Of a DNA stretch of 64,000 nt, positions 20,383 to 33,799 are shown one piece after another. The notes under the pieces were generated by a model. That model searched no databases. It was not told the origin of the DNA and worked only from the letters and a program-made list of their open reading frames with translations. The translations under genes and the position numbers were made by a program. Source of the stretch: Phallusia mammillata (lineage: Eukaryota; Chordata; Ascidiacea; Phlebobranchia; Ascidiidae); contig QLIY01000067.1 in assembly GCA_003260075.1 (NCBI GenBank), positions 124,001-188,000 on the forward strand, given 5' to 3'. How positions within the stretch are numbered: position 1 is the stretch's first letter; every line of letters starts with the position of its first letter.

Positions 20383-23300
20383 CTGGCGTTGTTGGCATTC
20401 TTCCATCACAAGTTTGGCCGGAGTCGATTTGTCCACGCCAAGACACCGGCCCTTAGATGACGTAAACCGTAGTGACGTCATCGAACTCGATATCGGCGGA
20501 ATTCTTAGAAAAACAAAAATAAACTTTCCATGTGAAAAACGACAAAAAATAACAAAAGTAGGGTTTAAGTTGAACGAAAAATGGGTAGAGTACTTTTTTG
20601 CACTCAATTATCCAGAAAAAAATATCACATTTTGGTACAGTTGTTTTTAAAAAAAAACTGCACAAATCAAACAACAAATGAAAGCACCGACATTGTCACG
20701 TGCCTGGCAACTACGTCACGTTGTTAGCAACGCAAAGTAATAAGTTTTAATTTAGTTACCGAAGGGCTGCAGCACAGGTTACTGTTGTTACAGTCGAGTG
20801 CACTTATGTCACATGACAAAATGGTTGTTGGTTTAGAAAACAACACCTGTGACGTCACAATCACTATGTGCATTTGTGCCCTGATGTAAAAAACAAGGTG
20901 GTAAACGAAACCAATATTTAAATTAGCAAATAAAAATGACGGATATGTTACGTATAATCTTCTATAAAGGTGGCCCTATATTTGTTGCAGAAAATCGATT
21001 TACGCATAATCATCATGTGGGATAAAAAATGTAACAATCCATTAAACACTGTTGGCGATTGACAACATTCTTTACTGCACAAAGTCAAATGTACAGGTAA
21101 CGGCTGTTATATAACCGACGCAGCGATTACTACTTTGATACCAAGTACCGCGGCAGGCTTTTTTTGTCCTAACGTGCAGAGTATAATTTTGCATAAAGTG
21201 AAATCAACAGTTTTTATGAGAAAACAAAACGCATTCAAACCGGCTATGTAACATTTTTTTGTAAAACACCGGGGTAAAAAAGTTGATCAATACTAATTAG
21301 TTGGGCAATATGTAAAACCATTTAATCGCATGTTAGGTACAAGAAAGCCAAATTGATCCGAAAATCTTAATTATGTTACCAGCAACGTTCAATAAATCCA
21401 CTGTAAGCGATATTAATATCCTTATACATCATTGGTGCAGTTTACCTAATTTTTAAAATACATTTTTTATACGGTAATTCGGCTTGTAAACACATAAGTT
21501 TGCAATTGTAAAATAGATACATATACTTAATACGTTTAAAACTGTAAAATAGATACGGTATATGATTTGATGTGACAAAATTGAAGCTAATTTACCATTT
21601 TTGACTCGGACGTTTTCAAATCAGTTATTATTTGCTTGCCTCAAAATGGTTCAGTATTAAAAAAATCACTTTCTAGCGCCAAAATATCTAATCTATTGAG
21701 TAAAGGCCTTGATTTCTATAATAAAAGCCACTAGAAGTCAAAAATACCCACAAAGAGCTAAAAGAAATCGCCTGAAAAGCAATTGTAGACGTTAAGTCTT
21801 AAGTAAATACTCCATTTAAGTTGATCTGGTGTTAATCATGGTCAAGAACATGTTTCAGCAACTCTCGGAAAAGCATTTCTATTGCACAAGGGTTTCTAAT
21901 TGGGTCTGTAGGTCGTTTAGTCGCATTGAGGGTGCTTTTAGAGGTGAAAGGTTAATACAAGCCGGATTTTTAATTTGCCTACGGGTCGCTATAGAGTGTT
22001 GTCAAGAATTAATTGACAGCATGTGGCTTAATTAGATAGAAGGGGACGAAAAGACGAAACTGCCACTGGTTAGCTAATAATGAGAAAGGGTATACTGTAA
22101 AAATAAAAAATTGGCAAAAAATATAATTAAATCTTGGACCTCGTTCGCATTGCAACATTTAAAAAATATGTCAAAAATTGCTGTGGATGGGTTGTAAAAT
22201 CCACGAAAGGTAATTCTTTATAAAAACGTATTAAGTATATCAGAGCGCACTACTTTTTGGGGTCATATTTCCTATTTCAAAAGTGCTAAGTTTGACACAC
22301 CATTGAAATATTGCACGTTTTTGTGTTTCTACAACCAAAAAAATACACGTTTTTCCCCCTTTTCCCCCAATTCAGTTGTGCTTTTTATTTGTGGTAAGGT
22401 GGTTATATTACGAGTTCAAAGTGTACCCAAGTATATGCCTTCGTTCACTTGTATTTAATAAAACATGCAATAACGAAAAGATAAGACTAGAAATGCTTTT
22501 TGCGAGACCCAAGCTACTCTGTACATCTGTCGGTTCGGAGATTGTATCTTCACCTCAGAGATAAATCCACGATAAACGTTTCAAGATGTCACAACACAGC
22601 CTTGTGCTATGTGCGAATCATTGTGATAATAAATAGAGATCAATATAGCTGGGCATTTGACCGTGGTGTAAGAGATAAGATTGCACTGCGCAGATCGAAT
22701 TGACCTGGTTTGTAAGCAATTTTACCTTGACTAAATCAATTGCTCTTTTCACGCTATATTGCTTGGCACTGACGAGTATTGATAAAAAGGGAAATTGCGT
22801 GTGTAGTTGTGCAATAAGGTTCTACGGACTGTTTGTTATAAAAATGCTACATAAATAATCTGAAATTCGGCCAATCCTTAAAAAAATACTGAACCAGGGT
22901 GCAGAGAGGTTACATAGCCGCCATCATTTATTTCTTTATGGCATCATAATACTATTCGTTTATGGTTGTGACGTCATACACGCAGATGACAAAACAATCG
23001 ATTTGTCGCCGTCCTTAGGTTTGTTAAAACTGAATTGTTTTCGCGATTTAGCTTTAAGAAAAGCTTGTCTATATTGGTAAATAAAAGCTATAATAAAAAC
23101 CAAATTGCCAGCGATGTAGAATAAAACGTATTCATTTTAATAAACAGACGTTTCGACAAAAACAATTGTCATCATCAGTAAAAATATAATGTACAAGCGG
23201 AAACAAGCGCGTTTCTGTTCAATAAAATGAATACGTTTTATTCCACGTCGTTGGCAATTTGGTTTTTTAAAGCTACTATTAAAGTCCGTGTCTTGTGTAC

Positions 23301-24768
23301 CTAAGATAAATAAAAGCATTTGACAATTTTTGCATAGTTACCTTATAGATTCAGTTTAAACTTTTTCTTATCATTATGCGCCATTCAAAAAGTTTCGGCC
23401 GAATACCGACCAATAGAAATGGCGTTTGACTCATACTGAACATAATACGAATGCTATTAGACATATTTTATCAGCACTTGGACGCATGAAACGGACGCAA
23501 CAAGCGACCGTGCTCATAAAAACAACACGTTTGGGTACTTGGCTAGCATTGAGAGGTGTTGGGGCATATGTACATTGAAATACTTACATCAGCTGTGGAT
23601 AGACGTGATCTAGATACCATTCGAAGGATTTGCATTGGAGCTGGTTTCGTAAAGCCACACGGCTACTTATACTGTAACAAGAAAAAATATTGTTTTTTAT
23701 TATAGCGGTTGGCCTATGTTGTTATAAAACTGTCAAAAGTTTAACTTTCTCGATTTCACTTTGGTGGTCGGTAGGGCAAGAAATTGATCAAAACTAATTG
23801 GAAACAGGATTATTCCGACAAAAAACGGATAATTCTTAATTTTTTTTACCCGAGCGACCGAAAAAAATGGGATTAAAATTTTTGGTTTTCGATTTCGGTT
23901 TAAACCGGTTGGAGGTTCGGTAGGAGGCAGAAATTGGCGAAAACCCACCGAAATCGACGTGTTGCGTCACATTTTTAAACGACTTTGCAAAGGGGGGGGG
24001 GAAAAAAACGGATAATTCTTAAAAAATTTTGACCCGAACGACCGAAAAAAATCGGATTAAAATTTTGGGTTTTCGATTTCGGTTTAAACCGGTTGGGAGG
24101 TTCGGTGGGAGGCAGAAATTGGCGAAAACCCACCGAAATCGACGTGTTACGTCACATTTTTAAACGACTTTGCAAAAAAACATGCGGTATTATCTTGTAC
24201 AAATGAGCTTAAATAGCTTTCTGAGAACGGTTTGAAAAAGGTTTGGCAAGAGCCCATACACAAATAACATGTGAGGTATGAAATATGCATAACAATCCCT
24301 GGACCACAAACTCTTGCGTAAATGTGTAGTCGTTTTGAGGACCGAAGAACTAATAGCAAAACAAAGTCAGAATTTTCAAACTGCGTAATTTGATCTGATA
24401 ATTTAATTAACGTTGTTTTCTGAATAGCTTGTGTGTTCAATTGAAATGTTTGACCAAAGTTCTTTAAAGTAATGGTTTAATGTAACACTTTGTATTCATG
24501 TTTGGTAATGCTTTAAACGAAAAAATATAGATACACAAAAAACACAACTTTTTCGTGACTTTAAAAAAAATGGGGGGGGGGGAAAATGTTTGACCAAATT
24601 TCTTCAAAGTAAATGGTTTAATGTAACACTTTGTATTCATGTGTGGTATTTTTTAAACGAAAAAATATAGATACACAAAAAACACAACTTTTTTATGACT
24701 TTTCAAAAATTTGTATATGCGACAAAACTTGTTCAAATTTGGTGTTAATTTTTTCATTAAAATAAAAA

Positions 24769-24843
<75 letters not shown>

Positions 24844-27800
24844 ATATGCGGCAAAACTTATTCAATTTTAGTGTTAATTTTTTCATTAAAATAAAAACGG
24901 CAAAAAAGCGCTATTTATATCCAGTTTTTTTTTTATTAAACAGCTCTTAGATTCTAAACGTTCGTAACGATCTTAAGCAATCGCTGTCAGTAACACAAAA
25001 CCGGAAACGTATTTTCGTCTTTTGACTTGATTTGTGCTAAATCTTTAATCCGATAATAATGTGAAATCGATACGACCTTTTCATGTGTCACCAAAAATAC
25101 TCTGAAACTCTTTAATAATTGATTCGACCGCAGGGCATAAACACACAAACCAATAGTTCATCTTTTGTCGTATTGTCCCTTTTAAGATACCATACATGTC
25201 AAGAGGCTCTTGGGATTTAACACTGAAATCTAAGCAGACTGCCTTGTCGCTGGTGCATGGTTTTAACAAAAGGGTGTTTATCACAAGTCCTAATAATCTT
25301 CCGTTTTTTATTTAAAATTGCCGAGTTTTGTCATGAATTAAAATGTTTACAATCATAGTTTCAATTGCGTTGTAAGCAATCTACAACCTAACACGTACAC
25401 AACAAAAACACAATCATACAACAACACACAGACACAACAAAAACACAAATGTACAACATTTTACAGACACAATATAACAATAATACAACAACACACAGCC
25501 ACAACATAACACAATCGTACAATAACACACACAGCCACAACAGCAAAACACACAGACATAACAAAACACAATTATTTAACATTTTACAGACGAAACACAG
25601 TTACATTGAACTTACTTCCCGTATGGTTTATGTGCTGCAGTGGGCCGCGCACTGTAGTAGAAACGTTTGTATTCGTCCATCCAAACTTCAGCAGTTCGTC
25701 TGGTGTTTCTGTGGCGAAATAAAACGTGGGAAATGGAAATGAGGATAGCAACGAAAACCGCAGGCTGATAGCGACAGATTTTAAGGCCTTTAGTGGGTTT
25801 TAAAGGCAAGCTGTTGGTTCAAAGGCTAGTTGCATTTGCGCTAAAACTCAGCTATTCAAGACCATATAAGAGCTTTGACTGTTATGAAACCTCAATCGTT
25901 TTAGGTTTTTGCAGTAGACACTTGGCATGACACATAAATTTTCCAGCAGCTTGTATACCATTAAAACATTCGATGCCACAACTGGGCTTAAATCACAGAT
26001 TTCGTGTTTATTAAACGTTACATAACTTTTCCTATTATCGTAACATAGAACTTTTATCAATATTCAAATTCTTCAATGTAAAAATCATTTGGTTGAGAGT
26101 TTATTTTTTGCGCCTTTGGTTGAATTGGGAACAGTTGAACCACTATGACGTAATTTAGTCGGTCGAGCGATTTTGAACGCGTTGCAAAAAGGGGGGGGGG
26201 ATTTATTAAACGTTACATAACTTTTCCTATTATCGTAACATACAACTTTTATCAATATTCAAATTCAAATTCTTCAACGTAAAAATCATTTGGTTGAGAG
26301 TTTATTTTTTGCGCGTTTGGTTGAATTGGGAACAGTTGAACCGCTATGACGTAATTTAGTCGGTCGAGCGATTTTGAACGCGTTGCAAAAATAAACACAA
26401 GACAAAATCAATGTTGTTATTACACAACGGCGGGGATATTGTTTAAGTGTGTTTTTTTTGTAAACATTGAAAGCAAAGTAACGGTTTCTGAAAATCGTTG
26501 AGGTTGTTTTTGTGACATTTGCTTCAAATTTTGACTGTTCTTCAATTATTTCAACTATGGTATACCAAAACCACAATTTTACCAATAATTGAAATTAGAT
26601 AAAGTTTGCTGCAAATTTAAACTATTATGTAGTCATTTTTAATAAACAAAAAACGTTATTGTTGAAAAGTGTGCAAAAAATATATTTACTTAACACAAAA
26701 ATATGCAAATACTGTATCATTTGACAATAGCTATCGCATGCACAATACAAAGGCTATTGTTTCAACAATCGTATGGCCTACATAGGTAAATATTCAAGCC
26801 AGGATATTTTGGTAAATGAATTAAGATAAGCAAGATTACCTTAGGGGGGGGGGTTTTAATAAACAAAAAGAGTTATTGTTGAAAAGTGTGCAAAAAATAT
26901 ATTTACTTAGCACAAAAATATGCAAATACTGTATCATTTGACAATAGCTAACATATGCCCATACACAGTGCTAAATAGTGGCATGCAAAATACAAAGGCT
27001 ATTGTTTCAATAATCGTATGGCCTACATAGGTAAATATTTAAGCCAGGATATTTTGGTAAATGAATTAAGATAAGCAAGATTACCTTATATAGGTGTTTG
27101 CGTTTCCATCAGGAAAAGTGTAAGGATGTTTTTTTCGGAACACATGCCCCACACGACTGCACGGAATAATTTCAAGACTCCCACCACACATCCAAACACG
27201 GAATGAAATCTCTAGCAAATAAATAAACGAGAATTGTAAAAACGATCTAGTAGGGATTTGCCAATGAACTAAGTACTTGGTACCGATCATTGCCATTTTA
27301 TGCTCGGTACCTTTGATCGTTAATTTTTTGGTTGGTACTCGATTATATTTTGCAAACTAATTTCAAAATAAAAGTACACTTTTTTTCAACAGTTTTTCCC
27401 CTTGGTATGTTTTGTTAAATAAACGCTCAGTTTCAAAAGCGAAATTACTTAATTTCAAACAATAACAATGCGGCGACTGTAGACTATTATTACGTCATGT
27501 GTGTGGCGTCATAATATCCAGCGCAAGCAAGTCCAGAAATAATTTGCAAATAGTAATTTTCAAAAAAAGTACCACCACTATTTTGCCGAAAAATGATGCA
27601 TATTTAGTGCAATATATGTGCAACAAGGGGGGGGGGTTACTTAATTTCAAACAATAAGAATACGGCGACTGTAGACTATTATTACGTCATAAGTATGTGT
27701 GTGGCGTCATAATATCCAGCGCAAGCAAGTCTAGAAATAATTTGCAAATAGTAATTTTCAAAAAAAGTACCACCATTATTTTGCCGAAAAATGATGCATA

Positions 27801-30800
27801 TTTAGTGCAATATATGTGCAACAAAAGCATTAAGCAAAAAAACACATAAAATCTTCTGTAGAACTACAAAACAAAATTTCAAAAAAATTCAAACCACGTT
27901 GAACAACGACTACCTTTACATTTTTTATTTGATATTGAAACCTAAAGCCATGTTTAAAACTTACCGAAATTTTCCCCTCCCCAGATGTTCATCGCAGTGT
28001 CATATTTTCCTAAATGCTCAAACCATGACTTGTCCATAACAAACAATCCACCCGCTATCATTGGGGTCCTGTCAATCAAACAGGGGGTTAGGTTGCTGAC
28101 TTATTAGGGGGCTAACGGGGGCTTCATACCACCCACTAATACCACTTAGCCTAGTCTCCGAAGATTATTATTGATTACAATAGATTACTTTTGCTGTGCA
28201 AACAAATTACGGCGCATATTTGTCATTTATTTGCTAAGAATGCAAAGGTAATGCATTCTAACCGCAAGAGCTGCTAATGTAGAAGCAAATACGCATTTTT
28301 TTGTTAGCTGTACGATTATGAATTTTTGTACGTTTCTTATCAAACAATCCACTAAGGTTAAAATAGCCACCAGATGTTAAAATGGCACAAATACGGAAGC
28401 TAGATCAAGGTAGACCAACAAATTGTATGAGTTACCACTAAGCCTACTTTTCATATGTTGGCAAAACAGTTTCAGATGTAATAACTGAACATTGAGTGCG
28501 TTTGAGGGGGCAAAGCAAATACAGCATACTCTTAAGACCTCTTAAAATGCCGTACCAGTTCAAGTGCTAGTTCATTTGCCAATACTTTTAATACTTTAAC
28601 AGTCTTTCATAAACATCAAAACGACTACTTCCCACCATATGACCCGTTAGTATTTTGATTTATCCAAAATGAAGTTACGAAAAGTACTTGATATGTTTTA
28701 TCTAATATTTTAACTGATGCATTTTGTACATCTTTTACTTGTAGGGGGGGGGGACAAACAAATTACGGCGTAGATTTGTCATTTATTTGCTAAGAATGTA
28801 AAGGTAATGCATTCTAACCGCAAGAGCTGCTAATGCAGAAGCAAATACGCATTTTTTTGTTAGCTGTATGATTATGAATTTTTGTACGTTTCTTATCAAA
28901 CAATCCACTATGGTTAAAATAGCCACCAGATGTTAAAATGGCACAAATACGGAAGCTAGATCAAGGTAGACCAACAAATTGTATGAGTTACCACTAAGCC
29001 TACTTTTCATATGTTGGCAAAACAGTTTCAGATGTAATAACTGAACATTGAGTGCGTTTGAGGGGGCAAAGCAAATACAGCATACTCTTAAGACCTCTTA
29101 AAATGCCGTACCAGTTCAAGTGCTAGTTCATTTGCCAATACTTTTAATACTTTAACAGTCTTTCATAAACATCAAAACGACTACTTCCCACCATATGACC
29201 CGTTAGTATTTTGATTTATCCAAAATGAAGTTACGAAAAGTACGTGATGTTTTTTTATCTAATATTTTAACTGATGCATTTTGTACATCTTTTACTTGTA
29301 TGATTAAATATGTCCATGTTCGTACTTATGCACAAGCAAAAATGTACGAAAAAATTGTTGTCCCAATTGTGGAACGTTTTGTTGAGGTGCTAAACCATAA
29401 ATCAATAAGACATGGTAGGCATTGTTTAAAAGACAATTTGTTGATCGATTTCATTGGCAGATAAAAATCGTTACTTTCAAATCATAGCGCTGTGTGCTTG
29501 AACATTCCAAGGGGGCAAAACAAATACAGCGCGAGTATAACCGATATTTGTTGAACAAAAGGCATCCAATTGGGCACATCTGAAACTGATTTTTATCATT
29601 TTTTTTATCAAGTAAAAAGAAAAAATAACTAACACTTAAAATGAACCTAAATTTGTAACGATCATGGCACACTCATATACAAAATACATAACATCTTTGT
29701 AAAGCAATGTCTTAAATGGCATATCCTGTATAATACCTGATAGGTTGGATGGGATCTTTCCGCATTTCAAGTTGACGGTTGGGGGGGGGGTAAATCACAG
29801 TACGTAAAATACATGACATCTTTGTAAAGCAATGTCTTAAATGGCATATCCTGTACGATACCTGATAGGTTGGATGGGATCTTTCCGCATTTCAAGTTGA
29901 CGGTTTGACAGCCTTTCCCATTTGAAGTGCAAACTCCAATCAAATCCACCTCTTAAATCAGCTGATGCGGCGATATATCGAAAATTATCCATATTTATTA
30001 CGTCAATAATCGGACTGACGACCCTTGTACGGTCCTAAAGGTCAAATGAGTTCGAATAAATGTAGAAAAGGATTGAAATAGATTATCCGCATTTAAAATT
30101 GATTTGGATTTAGATGGATTAAATGCTAAATTCGGAATGCTATAAGACTGCTAGTTAGGCGGAGAAAGCACGTGGTTAGGGCATCAACGAAATGGGGCCA
30201 CAATAGAAATGCTTTATAGCCGACTTTTAGCAGTGTCTTATTATCCTATGCTGCAGTTATAAGCTACCACTCTATGGAGAATCAGATTCGTTCCTAGGCC
30301 CTTTTTTGTCTGTTTATATATCACGAGTCAATAGTCATAAACCTACTACTGTATAAATTGACATCATATATAAGTTATTTTACAACGAGGAAGTTTTTTG
30401 GCAAAGTGTCTGGAAAGTATTTTTACATCATGGGCATGGCTGTACCGAGAATACAATGCGAAAACGCTGTGCAATTTATATTTAGAAGTGATTGCGTACA
30501 CATAAAACATGTTTGACACGATAATGTTGGTTTCCGTTAAGACCGTGTGTTCAACTTTATTGCGCGGTGCTTTTACAAACTAGATTATATTTCGGCATTT
30601 AATTAACACAAGATTTTCAGTTTTAGCACTAATGTCAAGACTTTTTAGATTCTTAACACCTACTCCGTCGAAATATACGTATTTTTGTAGGCTATGTAGG
30701 ACAAAAAAATTGTAAAATGAAGTTATTTGCTGTTTAATTTTATATTTAGCCTATAGCTATTTGGCTAAGGGGATAAAATTCATAACATACAAAAAACGTA

Positions 30801-32741
30801 TGGAGTTGAAATATATTTTAGTGCGTCGTTTGGCGGCCTTCACGAAAGCATTTTATAGACTTATTTAAGTCCACGGATTTGGGGTTTGGAAACAGTGCTT
30901 TACAGGGATTATTATTGCACCAAATTGCGTGTTTCATTGACCAACCATATCATTCTTACCTCAGCTACTCTTTGTAATAGAGGTTGGGGGGGGGGAAGTT
31001 AAAATATATTTTAGTGCGTCGTTTGGCGGCCTTCACGAAAGCCTTTTATAGACTTATTGAAGTTGCCAGATTTGGGGTTTGGAAACAGTGCTTTACAGGG
31101 ATTATTATTATACCAAATTGCGTGTTTCAGTGACCAACCATATCATTCTTACCTCAGCTACTCTTTGTAATAGAGGTTGTAACCACCCAGCATTGCATTC
31201 ACAATGGGAATCCAAAAACGTAAGGACAGGTGCAGACGCAAAATCAGCACCTTTCACTCGAGATCGTATTAAACCTGGATTATAATAATGCTAATTTTAA
31301 ACAATAGATCAATGGATGTCAACAATAGATGTGAAGAATAATAGCTGCTTCAAATTATAGATTTGTTTTTGACACAAATGCAAAATATAAAGTAAGGCAT
31401 TGAAAGTAATGTTTAATAGAGATTTTTTCCCCATAAACATTTGCCTTACAAAACTTATTATGAAAAATTTTGTCAAGAAATTAATAAAACTTTATGGTAG
31501 ATATTTGTAAAGATAGTGTTTTCTATTATGTTATATATGATGGATTATGAATTTGGTCATAGACTGCTCATGAAAAATATGCTTTTACTTTAAACCATAA
31601 CAATTTTGCACCCTTTTAATGATAAAAAATATATTTCATTCAAAAACTATAAAGACAATCGTCACGCAATAGATTGCATACTTTTCTTGATTTTTTTAAA
31701 CACTATATTCCTACCAAAAAACAGTCTTTGCAATTAAAAAAAAAATTAATATTAGTATTTTAAGTTACCTTCTCTCTTATCATTTCGAAGGCAGTGGACT
31801 TTTGGTAGGGCAGCCAAATCTTTGCAATCGGTTTCTGCAAAATGAGTTAAAAATAGTTAATGCAGCCACAAACTGGAAATTTACAAATCCAAAAAAACTA
31901 ACCATCATCACTGTAGTCATCAACTAAAATGATTTCCTTAACTAAAGCACTTGGACTCCTGTTTAAGGCACTGCAGAAAATGGTAAAGTTAAGAAAAAGT
32001 AAATTGGAAATTTGGTTATTATAGCAACTAAAATTTTTAAGAACAACAATTTTGTGTCACTGAAGTATACCATTAGTGTCAATTTATTTGTATTAAGATT
32101 GGTTAAGAAGATACTTTATGGGTGTAATTTTTGCTGTGGACAAAAATGCTCTGTGCTTTTACCTTACTACAGTTCTTAATAATGTAGATCTTGCTTCATT
32201 GTGAAATGTAATAATAATGCTTGTAGATGGAAGTTTATCTACTTCATATGTTTGAGACGAGCACCTAAAATTAATATTTGTCAGTGCAAGTTTTTTAGGC
32301 TTATTTGAACAAGGTTATTAAAACTTAAAACTGGTACCTGCAAAAATGATTAAAGAATTAATTGATAGTTGTTTTAACCACTTTTGTTTTAAAGTAGCAT
32401 TTTACATTGTTTAGTTTGTTCATGAAAACCTGTGGTTTCTTGTATCTGGTATATTACGATTGCATGTCACTTCATCGCTCCTTGCTTGGTTGAAAGAATT
32501 TCTTTTGTAAGGGTCATTTGAATAAAATGTTTGACCCTTTACATACTCAACTCCATCAAAACCATACTGAACCTTCACAAAAAATAAAACTTAATTTCAT
32601 ATAATTAATCAATCATTAAAAAAACAAAACCTATACCTTCAAAGGGGGTGGTTGACTTTGCTGGAGCCAAACTACCATTAACAAAAGAATTCCAAGTAAA
32701 ACTAAAACAATAACACGGTATAACTTCTTCCAAAATATCAT
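20383..32741 (-). CDS. GALNT: Polypeptide N-acetylgalactosaminyltransferase (GALNT)
   Basis: A Golgi type II membrane enzyme that starts mucin-type O-glycosylation by moving GalNAc from UDP-GalNAc to Ser/Thr. Exons (minus, 5' to 3', phases agree): 32637-32741, 32430-32572, 32163-32264, 31903-31970, 31769-31834, 31153-31274, 29862-30034, 27965-28068, 27085-27211, 25616-25708, 23588-23671; then 20383-20503 after a gap. Start [10 protein letters not shown] precedes the signal anchor. Visible family blocks: [20 protein letters not shown], the metal-binding DSH in [47 protein letters not shown] and the linker [24 protein letters not shown] favours the GALNT14/16 group. The exon at 20383 encodes part of the last ricin-like lectin repeat (GRCLGVD...). 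The first ricin repeats and the true 3' end were not found. Partial copies of two exons lie in introns behind G runs. Confidence 0.92.
23099..23263. mobile_element. Foldback element with CTGATGA...GAAAC loop
   Basis: Arms 23099-23147 and 23215-23263 pair over 49 bases with about five mismatches. The spacer's minus strand reads CTGATGATGACA...TGTCGAAACGTCTG. It has the same loop plan as the foldback at 8532-8677 but unrelated arms. It lies in a GALNT intron. Confidence 0.8.
23818..24175. repeat. Direct copy pair joined by G10 (23992-24001)
   Basis: Copy A 23818-23991 and copy B 24002-24175 share a ggttttcgatttcggtttaa motif and end in gactttgcaaa. They differ by small indels and substitutions. 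Confidence 0.9.
24447..24709. repeat. Direct copy pair joined by G11 (24572-24582)
   Basis: Copy A 24447-24571 and copy B 24583-24709 are followed immediately by another copy pair around a 73-G run. Confidence 0.9.
24711..24899. repeat. Copy pair around a 73-G run (24770-24842)
   Basis: Copy A 24711-24769 and copy B 24843-24899 share tatatgcg, gttaattttttcattaaa and ataaaaacgg, with several substitutions. This is the only long G run with clear flanking copies. Confidence 0.9.
25389..25600. repeat. ACACAACAAAAACACAAT-type imperfect tandem repeat
   Basis: A-and-C-rich low-complexity sequence with recurring acacaac, acacagac and aacacaatc units of irregular length. It lies in the GALNT intron next to the exon at 25616. 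Confidence 0.6.
26003..26390. repeat. Direct copy pair joined by G10 (26191-26200)
   Basis: Copy A about 26003-26190 and copy B 26201-26390 share tttattaaacgttacataac through gcgttgcaaaaa. Copy B has an extra ttcaaa unit. Confidence 0.9.
26634..27088. repeat. Direct copy pair joined by G10 (26844-26853)
   Basis: Copy A 26634-26843 and copy B 26854-27088 share sequence up to gattacctta, the donor region of the GALNT exon at 27085. Copy B carries about 26 extra bases near 26953-26985. Confidence 0.9.
27447..27825. repeat. Direct copy pair joined by G10 (27627-27636)
   Basis: Copy A 27447-27626 and copy B 27637-27825 are in a GALNT intron. Copy B has a short ataagtatg-type insertion. Confidence 0.9.
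28197..29300. repeat. 545-bp direct copies joined by G10 (28744-28753)
   Basis: Copy A 28197-28743 and copy B 28754-29300 are among the longest pairs. They differ at few positions over about 545 bases. A frame open at 29225-29464 begins in copy B; it is not called. Confidence 0.92.
29684..29905. repeat. Copy pair joined by G10 (29781-29790), overlapping GALNT exon end
   Basis: Copy A 29684-29780 and copy B 29803-29905 contain the last ~45 bases of the GALNT exon 29862-30034 and its donor. Only copy B is joined to a full exon. Confidence 0.9.
30804..31179. repeat. Copy pair joined by G10 (30986-30995), overlapping GALNT exon end
   Basis: Copy A 30804-30985 and copy B 30998-31179 include the last bases of GALNT exon 31153-31274 with its donor. 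Copy A keeps only a stub of the exon. Confidence 0.9.
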
Positions 32742-33423
32742 CTTTTTCTGTTTTTCATGCTGAAGATTTAAAAGTGACTCCAAAATCAAAATGCTAGTGC
32801 AATTTAAACTTTTCACTGTCAATTTGAAGCCAAATCCACATCTATTCTATGTCTTCAGTCATGCAGTTTTTAGTCCATCATTTTGGCAAACTCCAATCCC
32901 TAAAAACAATATGAACTCAATTCAATCCGAATTTGAATACCTCTGTTCTTTTTAACATAAAGAAATGACAACAAATTTTTGACTTTAAAAACTAAATTAG
33001 GAACAGCTTTGCAATTCAGGCGGTGTGGTCGCCAGTTCAGCGGAAAGCACTGTTTGTTTAATAGCTGGATAAACTCCTCACCCACCGTTACCTTTTTTGC
33101 TGACTTCTTCCATCCATGCAACCTCATTACTCTGTTCAAATAGAGCATGTGTGGCGCGCAACGTTTGTTTACATTTTTCACGGCGGCCTTTGCTCTCTGG
33201 CGAAACTTAGTGAACAATAGAAAAGAAGTACTTTGCCACTAGATACCGCGTTAATAACATGTTCTTTTTTGGATACAGAATCTACCTTATAACATTAGAA
33301 AAGGTATTTTTTCGGACTTTATTCCTTTTTTTGGGAATACACAGTTTGTTGTGTGCATAATTTATCAACAGAAAACCGTTCAAATTATATTTAAACATTA
33401 AAACGAAACATGTCAGGCAATAC

Positions 33424-33560
33424 TGAGTTGAGTTGAGTTTATTTTGCTTGGTGAAAGAAAACATAGCGACACAGTTGTACTAAATCAATCACCAATACGG
33501 AAATATCTGTACAACGTTAAAACGTTACGTTATAAAGGCAAAAGAAAAATAGAGGGCTCA
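33424..33560. repeat. GAGTTGAGTTTATTT dispersed repeat
   Basis: It begins gagttgagttgagtttattt and continues with gcttggtgaaag, caatcaccaa and caacgttaaaacgtta, collinear with 13032-13200. Confidence 0.6.
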
Positions 33561-33799
33561 ATTGGAAAGTAACAGCTAAACACATTGCAGCTAAGCCGTC
33601 ATAATGCGTTGTGCGAGTGGGGCTAACAAGTAAGAGAGGTGGGCGTATTGCATCATAACATTATAAACAAGTAAGAGACGTAGGCGTATTGCATTATTAT
33701 ATACATTATAACAACACGATCGTAGGCGTGACGTTGGTGGACACCAGTAGAGGGGTCGTAAAAACTATAACCACTCGTGTTAGGGAAAGGTGAGTCTTT

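Noticed and set aside
22500..22703. Plus-strand QYSWAF string, tested as a lectin repeat
   Set aside because: Wrong strand for the GALNT gene, no matching cysteines, and stops nearby.
24653..24950. Long poly-proline and poly-glycine open frames
   Set aside because: They are only the translation of a 73-G run and its flanks. The same holds at 46823-47204 and 59573-59830.
25081..25284. Minus-strand frame with [11 protein letters not shown], tested as a ricin-like repeat
   Set aside because: It lies before the linker exon in gene order, so it cannot be the lectin part. No splice sites fit.
29225..29464. 79-codon plus-strand open frame in a GALNT intron
   Set aside because: It starts inside a copied segment, and the other copy is cut by a G run. 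No domain seen.
32900..33217. 106-codon minus-strand open frame upstream of GALNT
   Set aside because: There is no ATG at the start of the frame and no family resemblance. It could be 5' UTR. Kept as unassigned.
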